Below are positions 39,701 through 51,454 of a stretch of 64,000 nt of DNA, piece after piece. Origin of the DNA: Lunularia cruciata (Eukaryota; Streptophyta; Marchantiopsida; Lunulariales; Lunulariaceae); contig OX419756.1 of the NCBI GenBank assembly GCA_948567375.1, forward strand, positions 8,003,001-8,067,000, in the 5' to 3' direction. The notes under the pieces are model-generated. The model saw only the letters and a list, made by a program, of their open reading frames with translations. It made no database searches and was not told the origin of the DNA. Numbering within the stretch: position 1 is the first letter of the stretch; every line of letters starts with the position of its first letter. Both the position numbers and the translations under genes were made by a program.

Positions 39701-40480
39701 GAGCACATGGCTGCTTGTGCATAGTTTTCCCTACTGTCCTTCTTTTGGGTCTTTCCCATAGACTGACATTCCTTCCCTACTCCTGGTTTGTCGGGAATTT
39801 GTCTCTATATGAACCTGTTGTTTCAGTTTCCCTAAGGTTGGCTCTCCCTGAAGGTTTTGTTTTATCCTTGACTTTCATAAATTTAATCTTGTCATGCTAG
39901 TCTGGTGTTATGGTTTCTACCTCTGCCTGGTCTCATATTCTATTTTCACGTCAGGTTCAAGCTATGGTTCGGGATCTGGCAGTTCATAGACCTAGGTCAG
40001 GTGGCCCTTTAATAAAATAAAAGAAACAACAACTGAGTGATCTAACCAAACATAAACCCGGGCCTCCAGATCATTTACTTAGGCTATTCACATGGACCGG
40101 ACTGAGAGTTCCTAGAATGGAGTTTTCCTCAACTCTAGTCACAATTCATAACACAATCCGCTTCTAAGATTCATCATTCACAGGAGTTTCAACAACAAAG
40201 TTCACAAGGTTGGATAAGTCAAATAGTTCTAGTCAAGACAATGCCTGCCCTAAGGTTGCAACTGATCATCAACTCAGCCGGCAGTTCACATATATTCTGT
40301 CCGGCAGCAGGCAAGGCAATTCACCCTCTGAACCTCTTCATTCTCCTATGCTCTATTTTGCATATCAGATTCACTCCATTCAGATAGGCCAACCAACTTC
40401 AAATCTTTCTTGCCTTTGTTCCAGATGAGCTGAGCCACCTCGAAATTCTCCTCCTTTTCTTCCTGACTAGCTCCTATCAC
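33791..40480. other. Probable transposon-derived DNA, mostly unassigned
   Basis: There is no intact gene. A charged, coiled-coil-like plus-strand track at about 37190-37980 (KKEAKDQLHNKCQEL, LHLKEHLDKKFNEV) with many stops resembles the 33000-33760 region in style. Short repeats include GAAGGAAAAA-ACTAAG at 34095-34145 and CATAAAGTATCATGA at 36725-36775. The rest shows nothing I can name. Confidence 0.35.
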
Positions 40481-40483
40481 TGC

Positions 40484-41330
40484 TTGTTCAGTCACTCTTC
40501 ACAACATCTTCCCAAAAAAAATTATATCTTTCTTCTTCACTCCTATCCTCACCTTCGGGAGATTATCCTTTGGCAACTTCTGCAGCAAATCCCCTTCAGA
40601 CCTGCGAAAATTCCTCTCCAATTCTGTCCCTCAACACTCTATCAACATTTTCACATTGAATCTCTCTTCCTCAGTCCTGTTCTCACCTTCGTGAGAGTTT
40701 CTTTTGCTACTCTTGCAGCCTGCCCTTCAGACCTGCGAAAATTCTCTTTCCAATTCTGTCCCTCAACACTCTATCAACATCTTCACACATAAATCCCTCT
40801 TCCTCAGTCCTGTTCTCACCTTTGTGAGAGTTTCTTTTGCTACTCCTGCAGCCTGCCCTTCAGACCTGCGAAAATTGCCCTTCTGTCCAAGCACTTCCTC
40901 TTCTGCACATTTGTTCATTCCTTCAAGAAGAAACCTTTCTCTCCCCTGCACTCTCAAGTCCCTAACAGTACCTGCTAAAATTGTCTTCTTGCAACCTCAC
41001 CAAACCACTTCACATTGCTGCAAAATTTGTCTTCGTGCAGCCCTCACAAACCCCTTCATAGTCCTGCAAAAATTGCCTTCTTGAAACACTTTCTGCCCTG
41101 CACTTTCAAGCCCTCACATTCCTGCGAAAATTGCCTTCATGCACCTCACCAAAACCCATCACAGTCCTGCGAAAATTGCCTTCATGAAAACACTTTCTGC
41201 CCTGCACTTTCAAGCCCTCACATTCCTGCAAAAATTGCCTTCATGCACCTCACCAAAACCCATCACAGTCCTGCGAAAATTGCCTTCATGAAACACTTTC
41301 TGCCCTGCACTTTCACATTTCAAAAATTCC
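40484..41330 (+). repeat. Pyrimidine-rich minisatellite with two unit types
   Basis: A unit of roughly 140 bases with CTTCGTGAGAGTTTC, CCTTCAGACCTGCGAAAATT and TCCCTCAACACTCTATCAAC recurs from 40520 to 40880. A second unit of roughly 120 bases with CCTGCGAAAATTGCCTTCATG and CTTTCTGCCCTGCACTTTC recurs from 41060 to 41330. CCTGC(G/A)AAAATT is common to both. The long ORFs here follow from strand composition and are not evidence of genes. Confidence 0.85.
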
Positions 41331-41706
41331 TCTCCTGGTCCAAGCACAGCCTGCACTCTCACCTTTTGAAAATTCCTCTCCTGGTCCAAGCACAGCCCTG
41401 CACTCTCACATTTCAGAATTCCTCTCCTGGTCCAAACACAGCCTGCACTCTCACATTTCGAAATTGCTCTCCTGGTCCAAGCACAGCCCTACACTCTCAC
41501 ATTTCGAAATTGCTCTCTTGGTCCAAGCACAGCCCTGCACTCTCACATTTCTAAATTTCTCTCCTGGTCCAAGCACAGCCCTGCACTCTCACATTTCGAA
41601 ATTGCTCTCCTGGTCCAAGCACAGCCCTGCCCTCTCACATTTCGAAATTGCTCTCCTGGCCCAAGCACAGCCCTGCACTCTCACATTTCGAAATTCCTCT
41701 CCTGTC
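41329..41706 (+). repeat. About 60-bp pyrimidine-rich tandem array
   Basis: About seven units of 57-60 bases contain CTCCTGGTCCAAGCACAGCC followed by CTGCACTCTCACATTTCGAA. The array continues the minisatellite on its left and grades into C/T-rich sequence to about 42200. Confidence 0.9.
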
Positions 41707-42429
41707 CAACTCAAAAATCCTGGCCCTGATTGTTCCTCTTCCACCCTTCAGTTCTCGAGCAATTTTCTCCCCTGCTCTCTCAAGCCCTCCTGTCCAACTC
41801 GAAAATCCCCAACTCGAAAATCCTCTCCTGTGTGTCTTCCTCTGTCCAAACCCTCCAGCTTCTCGAGAATTTCTCCTCCTGCCAAACCCTCTCCTGTCCA
41901 ACTCGAAATTTCTTTTTCCTGATTTTTCCTCTGTCCCTAAAAGCCTTCATGACTACTCCTTCCTTATCATTCCAGCCCCTTTCGATTCACTTCCTTCCTC
42001 CCACCTTCTGTCCTCTGCCCCCAAACTCCTCCTGTCATTCCTGAAAAAAAACCCTTTTCTCCCGAAACTCCTCTGTCCCTTTTCAAAACAAACCCTACTC
42101 CTTTCTTCTCCCGAAAATTTCTGCCACTCCTCTCGAAATCCTCTGCCAAACCCTCTCGAAATCTTTTGGCATTTTGTGAAAACCCTCAGCCCTTCTCTGT
42201 CTCCTCACTTTCTCCCAAAACAAGATAGCAAAACCACACCCGAGATATATTATCATAAATCCCTGTTCCTTACAACAAATACAAGAGAAAAGAAAATTCA
42301 TCACACCAAAAGCCTCAAGGGTACACGTGGGCTATTTTCCCGACGACAACGCATGATGCAGTTTTGGAGGGAATGATTACTCATCCCCCTAGATGTGCAA
42401 CAAGCAAAGCAACAACAAGTAAGGTCTCC

Positions 42430-42771
42430 AAGTATAGGGGTATGTAGCAAGGTCATCTCTTTGTTCCTCTAGCCTTGGAGTTATATGGAATGATGGACAT
42501 GGCATTTGACACATTTGTCAAGGAGTGCATGAGAGCTTATCATATTAGAGGTCATGGGGTACCACTCTCACTCTCACACTTTGTAGCATACTTTAGGCAG
42601 CATGTGGCTATTTCTCTACAGAGAGCATTGGCTAGTGAAATCCATAGGAGAACAATCACACTAGGTAATGCTTCTTTGGATGGTCCATTTGTTTGTAGAC
42701 CTTATAACTTGCATAGCTCAGATATCTTAGGTGCAGGAGGCAGATATCTCATATCTATACTATTGGCCTAG
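42430..42771 (+). pseudogene. Fragment resembling a non-LTR reverse-transcriptase tail
   Basis: The plus-strand frame 42475-42771, extended left past a stop, reads VPLALELYGMMD...FDTFVKEC...YFRQHVAISLQRALASEIHRRT. The VPLA.E.YG ... F..FRQR.S.ALQRA.A pattern is one I associate with the C-terminal tail after the reverse transcriptase in some plant and algal LINE-like proteins. No polymerase domain precedes it, only minisatellite. Family assignment is tentative. Confidence 0.35.
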
Positions 42772-42989
42772 CCCCTTTTTACCTCATTTGTCTCTCCCTT
42801 GTATGGCTTGATAAGGTCTTCTCATCCTTTAAGTTTGCTATGTTATCGCCTTTTCTTTCTAACTTTCATATCAAAATTTGAAATTGTGGGGGAATCACTG
42901 CATCCTTTCTTCATAGAAGAAGACACAAACCCTACTAGTGCGAGTCAAGAGTTTCTCCCAATGTTGTGCCAGATTCTGCATTCATAAGT

Positions 42990-44870
42990 GCGGGAGGGGT
43001 CCACACTTAAAATTGATAGTTGAGATTTTGGGTACTCTACCTAGGTAATTAGTGTTGACATATAATTAGTATAGCTTATTAGCTAGGACAACACTAATAG
43101 AGATTTTGAAAAAGAATGAAGGAGTTAGAAATTAGAAATGATTATTTTATATAAATATGTTTGTTATACTAAAATAAATATTTCTAAAATGATATGAGAA
43201 TCGTAATATTATCCTTAAAATCATAGGAATGTATATTATGTACAACTTCAAGCAATTACTTACAAGTTAGGAAGCTTGGTCACTTCCATTTATATGCTAT
43301 AATTAATGATGAAATTCAGATTAAGTCAATGTAGACCACTACATTTCAAATTTCATCAATCTATATTACCCTAAATTTTATCTTTTTACATGATCAAAAT
43401 ATTATAAACACGTGTACATATCTTATTTTACAACATTTTATATGTTTTCCTTCTTTAGATGTATTATAGATTTTGGCTAGTATAATCCACATTAATCTAC
43501 TGTATCCCGTGGTGACTTTACAGAGCATCAACGGATACCTCCACATTCACACCAGCTGTCTTGGTGTGAACGTCACTTGTATTATCAAACTTATATCATA
43601 TAACCTTGGAGTGTTCTCATTTCCACATGACCTCCTTCTTTGAGATGAATCCTAGAAAATCTCTAACGGTTGATTTAGAAGGAAACTCATGAATATTAAG
43701 CATCAATTATTTAATTATTTTAACAAAATCATTGATGACATACTATAATCTAGTATTACTATTTTATATTTGACACTAATTCTTCTTCACCTTCCAATTC
43801 ACCATATATTAAGCACACCGATCGATTAAAAGATTATGGCCAGGTGCTACGAGAAAGCCACATTTGAATTTCCTTTGCGTTTTGTTTCTCGTTTACAAAA
43901 TTTCTCATCAGTCTCATTATTCAAAGTACAAAACAATGAAGTAATTTAGCCATCTTTCTGAAAAGTAGTGGAAAATTTAGCGGAAGAGGATATTGTTCAA
44001 TTCAAGTCCAGATTGAGAAAAATACTTAAGATATGGATCCACATTGTGTAGCACTTCTCCTTACACCTTTGATAAGTGTTGCCAACTAAAATTCCAATGT
44101 ACAAACGTCAAAATCTTAATCACTTGATAATCTGTACCGCTCTAAATATATATTTGCTTTGAGTGTTTCATTGTAATAACTGAGTAGTATTTTTGCTTCT
44201 CAGGAAATGGGGCACATCCTTCAAGGGTTCTTCCTGAACTTTATCAGTCAAGATCACTCAAATTTATTTTTACCGTCCTTAATGGATGAATCGGAGTTCA
44301 TACATCTTCATTATTGTATGTAGATCTTGTAAACAGGATTGTTCTCTCGAGTCAATTTAATATTTAATCCTCTAAACTTCCCGTTGCTTTTTATCCTCGT
44401 AAAGACAAATTCGATCTCTTGAATACCAAGTTACTTGTCCCCCTGATGAGAGAGCATATCATGTGAAGAAATAACTTGATTATTTTGAAATTTTGAAATT
44501 TATTTAAAATTCCTAATTTTTACAAAATATAATGATCAAATAATTTCTTATTAAAATTATTTTTCATTTGTCACATCCTTCATCCGTAAAATTTTTTGAA
44601 AACCTGGGGATAATACAAATACATATAGCATGCAAATTCGGGTTTCTTCCTCCAAGTACGAACATTAATGTACTTTCCTATCGCTCAGGTTATTGTTCAC
44701 AAACTTCCTCTGGTCTTGGGCTGCAAGACGTTTGGCTCGAGATGCAATTCGGGGGATATACGGCCTTGGGGATAACGGATTACATTATTAATATAGATTA
44801 TTAAACTTAATTTTTTATTATAATAAATCATTTTTATAGTAATTCGAGAACGTATTTGATAAGTAAACAA
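42990..44870. other. AT-rich gene-free stretch
   Basis: Strongly AT-rich, similar in texture to 19200-21450. Only short ORFs occur and none resembles a family. It separates the transposon nest from the next possible exon. Confidence 0.6.
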
Positions 44871-45086
44871 AACTCAGGAAGATGTTGCCGTGTCTTTTCT
44901 TCCCTGGCGGTTTACAGGGCAATAGCTGTTTCAGCAAAACCCCTGATGCAACGCAGCACTGGTGGTTTCGATCGATGTGCTTCATCGGGAGCAGAGCTGC
45001 TGTGGAGAGCGGAGAAGAAGTCTTGTTGAAGATGGAGAAATCGCGGGGAGGAAGACGATTTGGGGTTTGCTCTGACTCTGATGTTT

Positions 45087-45192
45087 GCGTGGATTCTCAT
45101 AGATTGCGTTGCTGACCCCGGATCACGCGAGGATGCATTTGTAGATTATTCGGGGATGTCATCCAAACGGAGTGCGATCAAAAGTTTCACAG
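45087..45192 (+). CDS. Possible first coding exon with a signal or anchor segment
   Basis: From the ATG at 45087 the frame reads MFAWILIDCVADPGSREDAF and continues to a good donor at 45193 (ACAG|GTGAGA). The same frame is open upstream and adds LGFALTL, making one hydrophobic segment. A different ATG at 45031 in another frame starts MEKSRGGRR, a typical basic lead-in to such a segment, but it runs out of frame into a stop. A downstream exon at about 45955-46014 would join in phase and end quickly. No family recognised. Confidence 0.25.
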
Positions 45193-47085
45193 GTGAGAAT
45201 AGACAGCTCTATTTCCAGTTCTTTGCGTCATGGATTGATTAATTGATTGATTCGATGCTTTCATTTTCGAAAATATGCAGAGGATTTACTCTAAGGTTTC
45301 GCTCAAATTCGAGAGGTCATGTTTAAAATTTTAGATTCGGGTTCCCAAACGATAGTTCTTACTTCCAATTTTGCATACATTCGGTTGCGGCTATTTTCTC
45401 CGGGGGTTTCCTTCCTAGGGGACTGGCTAAATTACAACAGTTTGAATTGAAATGACAATTCTGTGTACGAATATTTGAAAGACGTGAACCTGGCTAGGAG
45501 TTGAAGACTCCAGAATGAGACTCAAATTTGGCATTGAGTTTATACCAAATATACTTTTACCAATTGTATGAGCAGTTGGAAACCAAGGGATCCCACTGAA
45601 AGAGGGCATGAATTCTAACAGTGCTGAAATCAAAATGCAATCCATGAAGTCGTTTGATCGGCCTTCTTCTTGGTGTACGCAGATGCTCGCCAGTGACAGA
45701 AGGATTATTTGGTCTTCTCTACCAAATTTCGGAGTATGAAAACCTGTTCTCTTGCTGCGCTCTCTTTCTGGTTTCTTTAGATGAAGGCTGTAAACTAGCT
45801 TCCGGTGTTTCCATTCAATGATCATGCTCAATATAATTGTCGAATACGGGCCCTCGTTACGACGTACTCCTTACTCGTAGTGAGCATCTCTGTTTTCTAT
45901 GATGTTCATGGCCTGTCTCGCAACAAAGTTCATTATCTTCGACTTTGCGCAGGATATTACAGTGAAACTTGCGGGAAATATCGCTTCCAAATCTGTCAAC
46001 TACATGAACGTTAGTTCTGGGAAGGACTCTATTTTCCTATCCTACCAGTATATCTTGGACTGCATTTAAAACATGCTTGCAGAAAATTTGAAATCATAAT
46101 ATTACCGACTATCCTTGTCGGGAACAATATACCGAGCATGACTAGCGATTTTAAGAAAAGCTTCTTACTGTATGTTTTCACTCAAAGAGACTGCAAAACA
46201 ACTAAACAAGCGGGCATATGATTGAAGAGAACTGAGTACAGACGAGCTGAGGACGTTGTTGGGTGCTGCTCTGATGCAGGAGTTGATGTGGTGATGTGCT
46301 TGAGCGGATCCTAGTGAGTCAAGGGGTCATGGATGGATGCTCATTCTATCGTGCGGAGCCTGCTAGCCCCACTATTGACGAGGGCCGTGACAACATCCGG
46401 CCGGGGTCGTGTAACATCCTAATACCCAGTGCTATTTTTTCCGTCATGAGTTGTTGAGTGAAATTGCCAGGAACTGTCCTCCGTGTCATAATGCACACTG
46501 TAAGTTTCCAGGTTGAGGTGCTCAACTTCTCTAGCTGTTGAACTTCTCCTTTAGCAGCAGATGGTCAATTTCTGAATTGGGTGTTTCATATCCAGGGCAC
46601 CAGTGAGTTCTTCAATCCAGAAGCGCATTCTGAGTGGGACGGAAGCTTCTCTATGTGAGGAAAGGTAAGATTGTACCACTTCAAGTATGGATGACCCGTA
46701 GTTTTAGTTTCGTGTTATCCAAGACTTTTAGTTGTGACACTTGAATCAGCTGTGGACTCCATAGCTGAGTTTTCTCTCGAGTGATCAGAGTTGACACGGT
46801 CAAGCTTAGAAGAAAACACACATTGATCTGAGTGACGTTATACTTACTGAGTTGGATCAGGTGGTGGGCTTCAAGAGCTGGAATGTGCTGCGGAGAATTG
46901 TAGCTCTTCCTTCAAGACAGGAGACCCATTCTAGTGGCACTGTTCTGCGAATGCTTCTTAACCAAGTAATTTATAAGGTCAGATTAGAGACTACAGTGCC
47001 CTCCTGAATTATGCAAGAACATGAAAAAAGGAGCATTACAGTAGATTTTAAGCAACCTAGACCTGCCCATTACTGGCAAGACGTA
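45193..47085. other. Anonymous DNA; possible LTR start near 46410
   Basis: No supported gene beyond the possible exons at 45087-45192 and 45955-46014. At about 46409 a G-rich tract (GGCCGGGG) is followed by TGTAACATCCTAATACC, which resembles the polypurine tract and LTR start of plant LTR elements. No coding remnant supports it. Confidence 0.25.
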
Positions 47086-47402
47086 ACTATTCTGCAGAAT
47101 CCTGTCTTCCTACGATCCTGGTAAGAAAAAGACCCACACTTAAAGCTCTAGTTTGCAAGATCGTCCGTGGAGAATGAAATCTGCACAAACTCAGGAATCG
47201 GACACCTTGCTTAGTCACAGGAAATCATGTTTAGACGGAACTATCCTGCAGAATCTAGCTTTCCTGTCTTCTTAGGCTCTTAGTAAGAAAAGGATCCACA
47301 CACTTAAAGCTCTAATCGGCAAAATCGTCAGTGGAGAAAAGAATCTGAAACGAACTCCGGAATCGCACACCTTGCTTATATACAGGAAATCAAGTTTTGA
47401 CT
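47086..47402 (+). repeat. Diverged direct duplication, about 150 bp
   Basis: Two adjacent copies (about 47086-47235 and 47240-47402) share CTGCAGAATC, GTAAGAAAA, CACTTAAAGCTCTA, GATCGTC-like, CACACCTTGCTTA-like and CAGGAAATCA blocks in the same order. No coding potential seen. DNA from 47403 to 48924 shows nothing further. Confidence 0.75.
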
Positions 47403-48924
47403 GAGCATATGTATTATGTCGGATGTTTTCCTGTTCATTTGTACATACTCTTCAAACTTGTCGAAAGGAAGGTACCGCTGGATTATCATGTTTCCTCTCG
47501 TTTAGATTAGATCTGTTCTTGAGATACAAAGAGGAAAGGTGCTTGTGCCCCTAATCAAGAACCAGATGCTTGATGTTTGAAAAGGACTACTCATTGCCAA
47601 AATGTTTTCTTTTGGAAAAAAACGTGAAAATCGATGGTTACTTTTGTTTTATATGTCATGGCAGACATTAAAATCAAATTTGTTCCTGAATGTTGAGTTG
47701 AGACTCGAAAAAGATGGCACCATTTAGCTCCTTAGCAGAGACGTATGCTTTTACGTGCCCTTAGATAATCCCCTGCTTCGAAAGTCGGTATAACTTCGTC
47801 CGGTTAAGAACTTAGAAGTGTTGACAAGCTCTGCAGTTGCAGTTGGCTGCTGGCTTGTAAAAGTCGTCTTGTTGTAGCTCATGGGCATGTTTAGTTTCCA
47901 ACATCGGCCATAACACATACCATTTTTAACAAGTTCTTAACACCAAAGTCTTAATAATTTGATCAAATTATAGGTTGTTACATGGTTTCGATAACCTTCG
48001 TTGTGACGATAACCTTCCTCTGTCACAACGAACATTGTCTCTGATGGCAAAATTCGTCGGAATGGACATCGGTATGGCACCATGCCAAAACCTTGGATTA
48101 AAACTTCGACTTTGAAATTAAACTGGTGTACGGCAGGTTTGTGTACTATACATCACTACAAATCAAGTCGCAGTTCTTAAAGAGCATGGAGCATACAATC
48201 TTAAAAATGAGTTTCATTCGCCCAGTGCCAGAGATCGATCTGATAGAAGTTTTTGTTAGTGTTGCCTTCGATCTCGTCCCGAGCCGTGTTGATTTTTGAT
48301 AAGGTTGTCCCTTACAAGTTCACAGGTGTATAATGAGACATCCATGAAATTTCAGGAGTCCTTTGTCGATTGCTACACATTTTTATTTCTTTTTTAATTA
48401 GAGAAATGTTAAATAAAACATACAAATCTTAAAAAAATTAGTACAGGGATAGTTATATTAATAACTGGTTTTGTGTGCATTTTGCACACTGGTTTGGTCT
48501 GTCTATAAAGTTCACTGGATACCTTCGGGTGGAGGGAAGTATAGTGGAAGACATTTCTTGTGTTTGGATGTTTGGTGACCAATGACATTTGAAATCAATC
48601 CAACTACAAGGCACGATAAACAAGTTCAGTCTTTGTCCACAAACAGGACACAAACTTTTAATATATAAAAAAACCAAGCCAACGAGTATTTGATATAAAT
48701 ATAAATATTTGATGTAGCCATTTTTAATGAACTTATTTAACATTGTGTGTTTATTTAAAATTTTTCTATAATTATCCGCTTCCAGTTTTTATTATAATGT
48801 ATCCCCTTAATTTTATGTGTAAATATGGTCAATTCCTAATTTTTAATCCTGTACTGAGATCAACTGCTGTTCAGTACGGTGAAAATATGTTGAAAGTAGA
48901 GGTAAACAAATTTGAAACTTCAGA

Positions 48925-49060
48925 AGAGTTTTAGGCAAAGCAGGCAACGATAAATTCAAGTTGTTCAAGTCTCGACGTTAAACTCAAAAGAGTTTTAGGC
49001 AAAGTAGGCAACGATAAATTCAAGTTGTTCAAGATCAACTAAGTCTCGACGTTAAACTCA
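48925..49060 (+). repeat. 64-bp tandem duplication
   Basis: AGAGTTTTAGGCAAAG, CAACGATAAATTCAAG and TCTCGACGTTAAACTCAA occur twice, starting at 48925 and 48989. The second copy has a short insertion before TCTCGACG. The following 49061-49840 shows no gene. Confidence 0.9.
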
Positions 49061-49835
49061 AGTTGTTCCGGGTCTTGACTTCTAATATTCATCTGGTGTT
49101 AGTTGCAACTCATATAGGTTTTTTTGGTTTAGTTTCCAATACTTAGGCCAAAGCACCGTTCAAGATTTCTTCACATCCCCAACAAGTTGATGAATTCCAA
49201 CTCTATTCATAGTCTGATTGTTACATGCGTATGGTACGCACCTCGAACACAATGAACATTACCTTGGTGCGAACAAATTCAGCACACTATTCATCCCGAG
49301 AGGCGTACCTGCACAGCCATCAGATTTCAAAATAGCATGCTTTACAGACGATACTAAAGGTAACAATTGCCCTATTATGCCAAAATTATGCTATTCCGAG
49401 GAGACTATACTGCAGGTCACCATGCACAACCTCGTAGGGTACCCAGCATTTCCACTTTTCGTTAATATGTACGTCAGGTTATGAATATACAGCATCGCAA
49501 TGATCAATCCTCGTCTATAGGGTTTAAGAACCATAAACATATTAATGATTTTCATTAGTAAGTCTCTTGAGCGCTGCATCTCATAAAAGGCTTCATAGTG
49601 TTGGAGCTTATTAATCAACTCAAATTTTCTTTCGTGGTTGATTTTTTTTCTGTATATTCTATATTATGTTATTTTTAATATTACTCTATATCGATCCCAG
49701 GTACAGCGGTTGAAGACGTTGTAGTGTAGGGGAATGATTATGCAAGTTTACGATCCATTCTGGAAAGACTTTCAACTTCAAGTATCAACTTCAACTATAT
49801 AGACGTTACGAACAAGTAACAATATGTATGTTTGT

Positions 49836-49912
49836 GTGACAGTTGAATAGATCAACAACTTTCTAAACTGAAGGTCGCGGGTTCAAATCTTGTAGAATAT
49901 GTGCACAATGGA
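49836..49912 (+). ncRNA. Decayed tRNA-like sequence (SINE or tRNA relic)
   Basis: AAGGTCGCGGGTTCAAATCTTG matches a T-arm with B-box (GGTTCAAATC). Upstream, GTTGAATAGATCAAC could form a D-arm, and CTTTCTAAACTGAAG sits where the anticodon arm would be, but its stem is incomplete and the acceptor arms do not pair well. It is probably a tRNA-derived relic, not a working tRNA. Confidence 0.35.
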
Positions 49913-49929
49913 GAGTAGTATACCAACAG

Positions 49930-51347
49930 GTAATCCTTCTACAAAACAGTTTGGCAATATGCTGGAAAGGGCCTGCAACCCAAGAAGTAGTCGCAATGAT
50001 TCTGATTCCAGCACAGACTGCAGTTTCAGGTCTAGACAGTGAGAGAAGCCTATCTAGCTAGCAGTTTCGCGTAGGAAAATTAGTTGATTAACTCTCCAAA
50101 ACTCCTGGGAAGGGCCCGCAACTCTGAACACCATTCCAATAAGTCCTCCGGATTCAGACAATGACTGCATTATCGGGCACCCATATAAGTCTAGCCTGCA
50201 TTATCGGGCACCCATATAAGTCTAGCCGTTCCAAGTTGTGCAACTCTGAACACCATTCCAGGATTTCAGGCAATGACTGCATTATCGGGCACCCATATAA
50301 GTCTAGCCGTTCCAACTTGTGTAACTTTCCAGAACTGCGGGGCCTGCTGGGAAGGGTATGCAACTCTGAACACCCTCCAAGTTGTGTAATTTTCCAAAAC
50401 TGTTGGGCCTGCCGGGGAAAGGTCAACTCTGAACACACCTTTCCATCCGCAATTCCTGCAGGCCAAGAAATCACCAAAATGATTCCGGGCAAGGACTGAA
50501 CACCCTTACATCCACAATTCGTGCAGGCCAAGAAGTCCCCCTAATGATTCCGCAATTCCTGCAGGCCAAGAAATCACCAAAATGATTCCGGGCAAGGACT
50601 GAACACCCTTACATCCACAATTCGTGCAGGCCAAGAAGTCCCCCTAATGATTCCGGCAATGAGAGCTTCGGGCACCGATATAAATCGGGCCGTTCCGAGG
50701 GGGCTAACTTTCCAAAACTGTTGGCAAGGGCCTGCAACTGTGAACCCCCTTCCATCCGCAATTCCTTCATGGCAAGAAGTCCCGCAATGATTCGGGCAGT
50801 TTCTCGTTGAGAAATAAGGATAGCAGTTCCAACTTGACTACCTTTCCAAAATTGCTGGGAAGAACCTACAACTCTGAACACCCTCGCATCTGCAATTCCT
50901 TCGGGCTAGGCGGTTTCTCGCGGAGAAATAAGGATAGCAGTTCCAACTTGACTACCTTTCCAAAATTGCTAGGAAGAACCTGCGACTTTGAACACCCTCG
51001 CATCTGCAATTCCTTCAGGCCAAGAAGTCCCCCGATTGATTCTGGCCATGACTGTAGTTCCAAGTTGGCTAACTTCCAAAACGGTTGGCAATGACTGCAG
51101 AGAAATAAGGATAGCCGTTCCAAGTTGATTACCTTTCCAAAACTGCTGGGAAAGGCCTGCAACTCTGAACATCCTCAGCATCCCCAATACCTCCAGGCCA
51201 AGATGTCCCCAGAATGATTCCAGCTATGATTGTAGCTGTTCCAAGTGGCTGATTCCTGCAACTCGGGACACTCTTCTATACGCAATTCCTTCAGGCCACG
51301 AAATCCCCCTAATGATTCCGGCAATGACTGCAATTTGGGGCACCTAG
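49930..51347 (-). pseudogene. Degenerate LRR array downstream of the NLR
   Basis: Minus-strand fragments in all three frames keep the receptor's LRR signature (SLPESLGG, LLGLKELQMRGC, SFGKL..LE) but are broken by stops and frame changes throughout. The stretch also holds tandem copies with units of 31 bp (50166 and 50197), 103 bp (50449-50551 and 50552-50654), and 114 bp (near 50800 and 50914, not quite identical). It is the former or amplified 3' part of the LRR region of the adjacent gene. Confidence 0.85.
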
Positions 51348-51454
51348 CTATGTGTAGCCGGGACACTCTTCTATACGCAATTCCTTCAGGCCACGAAATC
51401 CCCCTAATGATTCCGGCAATGACTGCAATTTGGGGCACCTAGCTATGTGTAGCC
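51265..51454 (-). repeat. Exact 95-bp tandem duplication that truncates the LRR ORF
   Basis: Bases 51265-51359 and 51360-51454 are identical. On the minus strand the unit encodes one LRR step (CPKLQSLPESLGG...ELRIEEC). As 95 is not divisible by three, crossing the junction shifts the frame and meets a TAG at 51348-51350 within three codons. Confidence 0.95.

Noticed and set aside
41015-42376. Plus-strand ORFs of 152-242 residues rich in Ser, Pro and Leu
   Set aside because: They arise from stop-poor C/T-rich tandem repeats; the peptide repeats simply follow the DNA repeat and change frame freely.
45427-45831. 134-residue minus-strand ORF
   Set aside because: No family resemblance and no supporting splice sites; likely chance.
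34200-49800. Regularly spaced short repeats checked as a possible CRISPR array
   Set aside because: Repeats are irregular, long and directly adjacent with no unique spacers, and the genome is a plant nuclear one.
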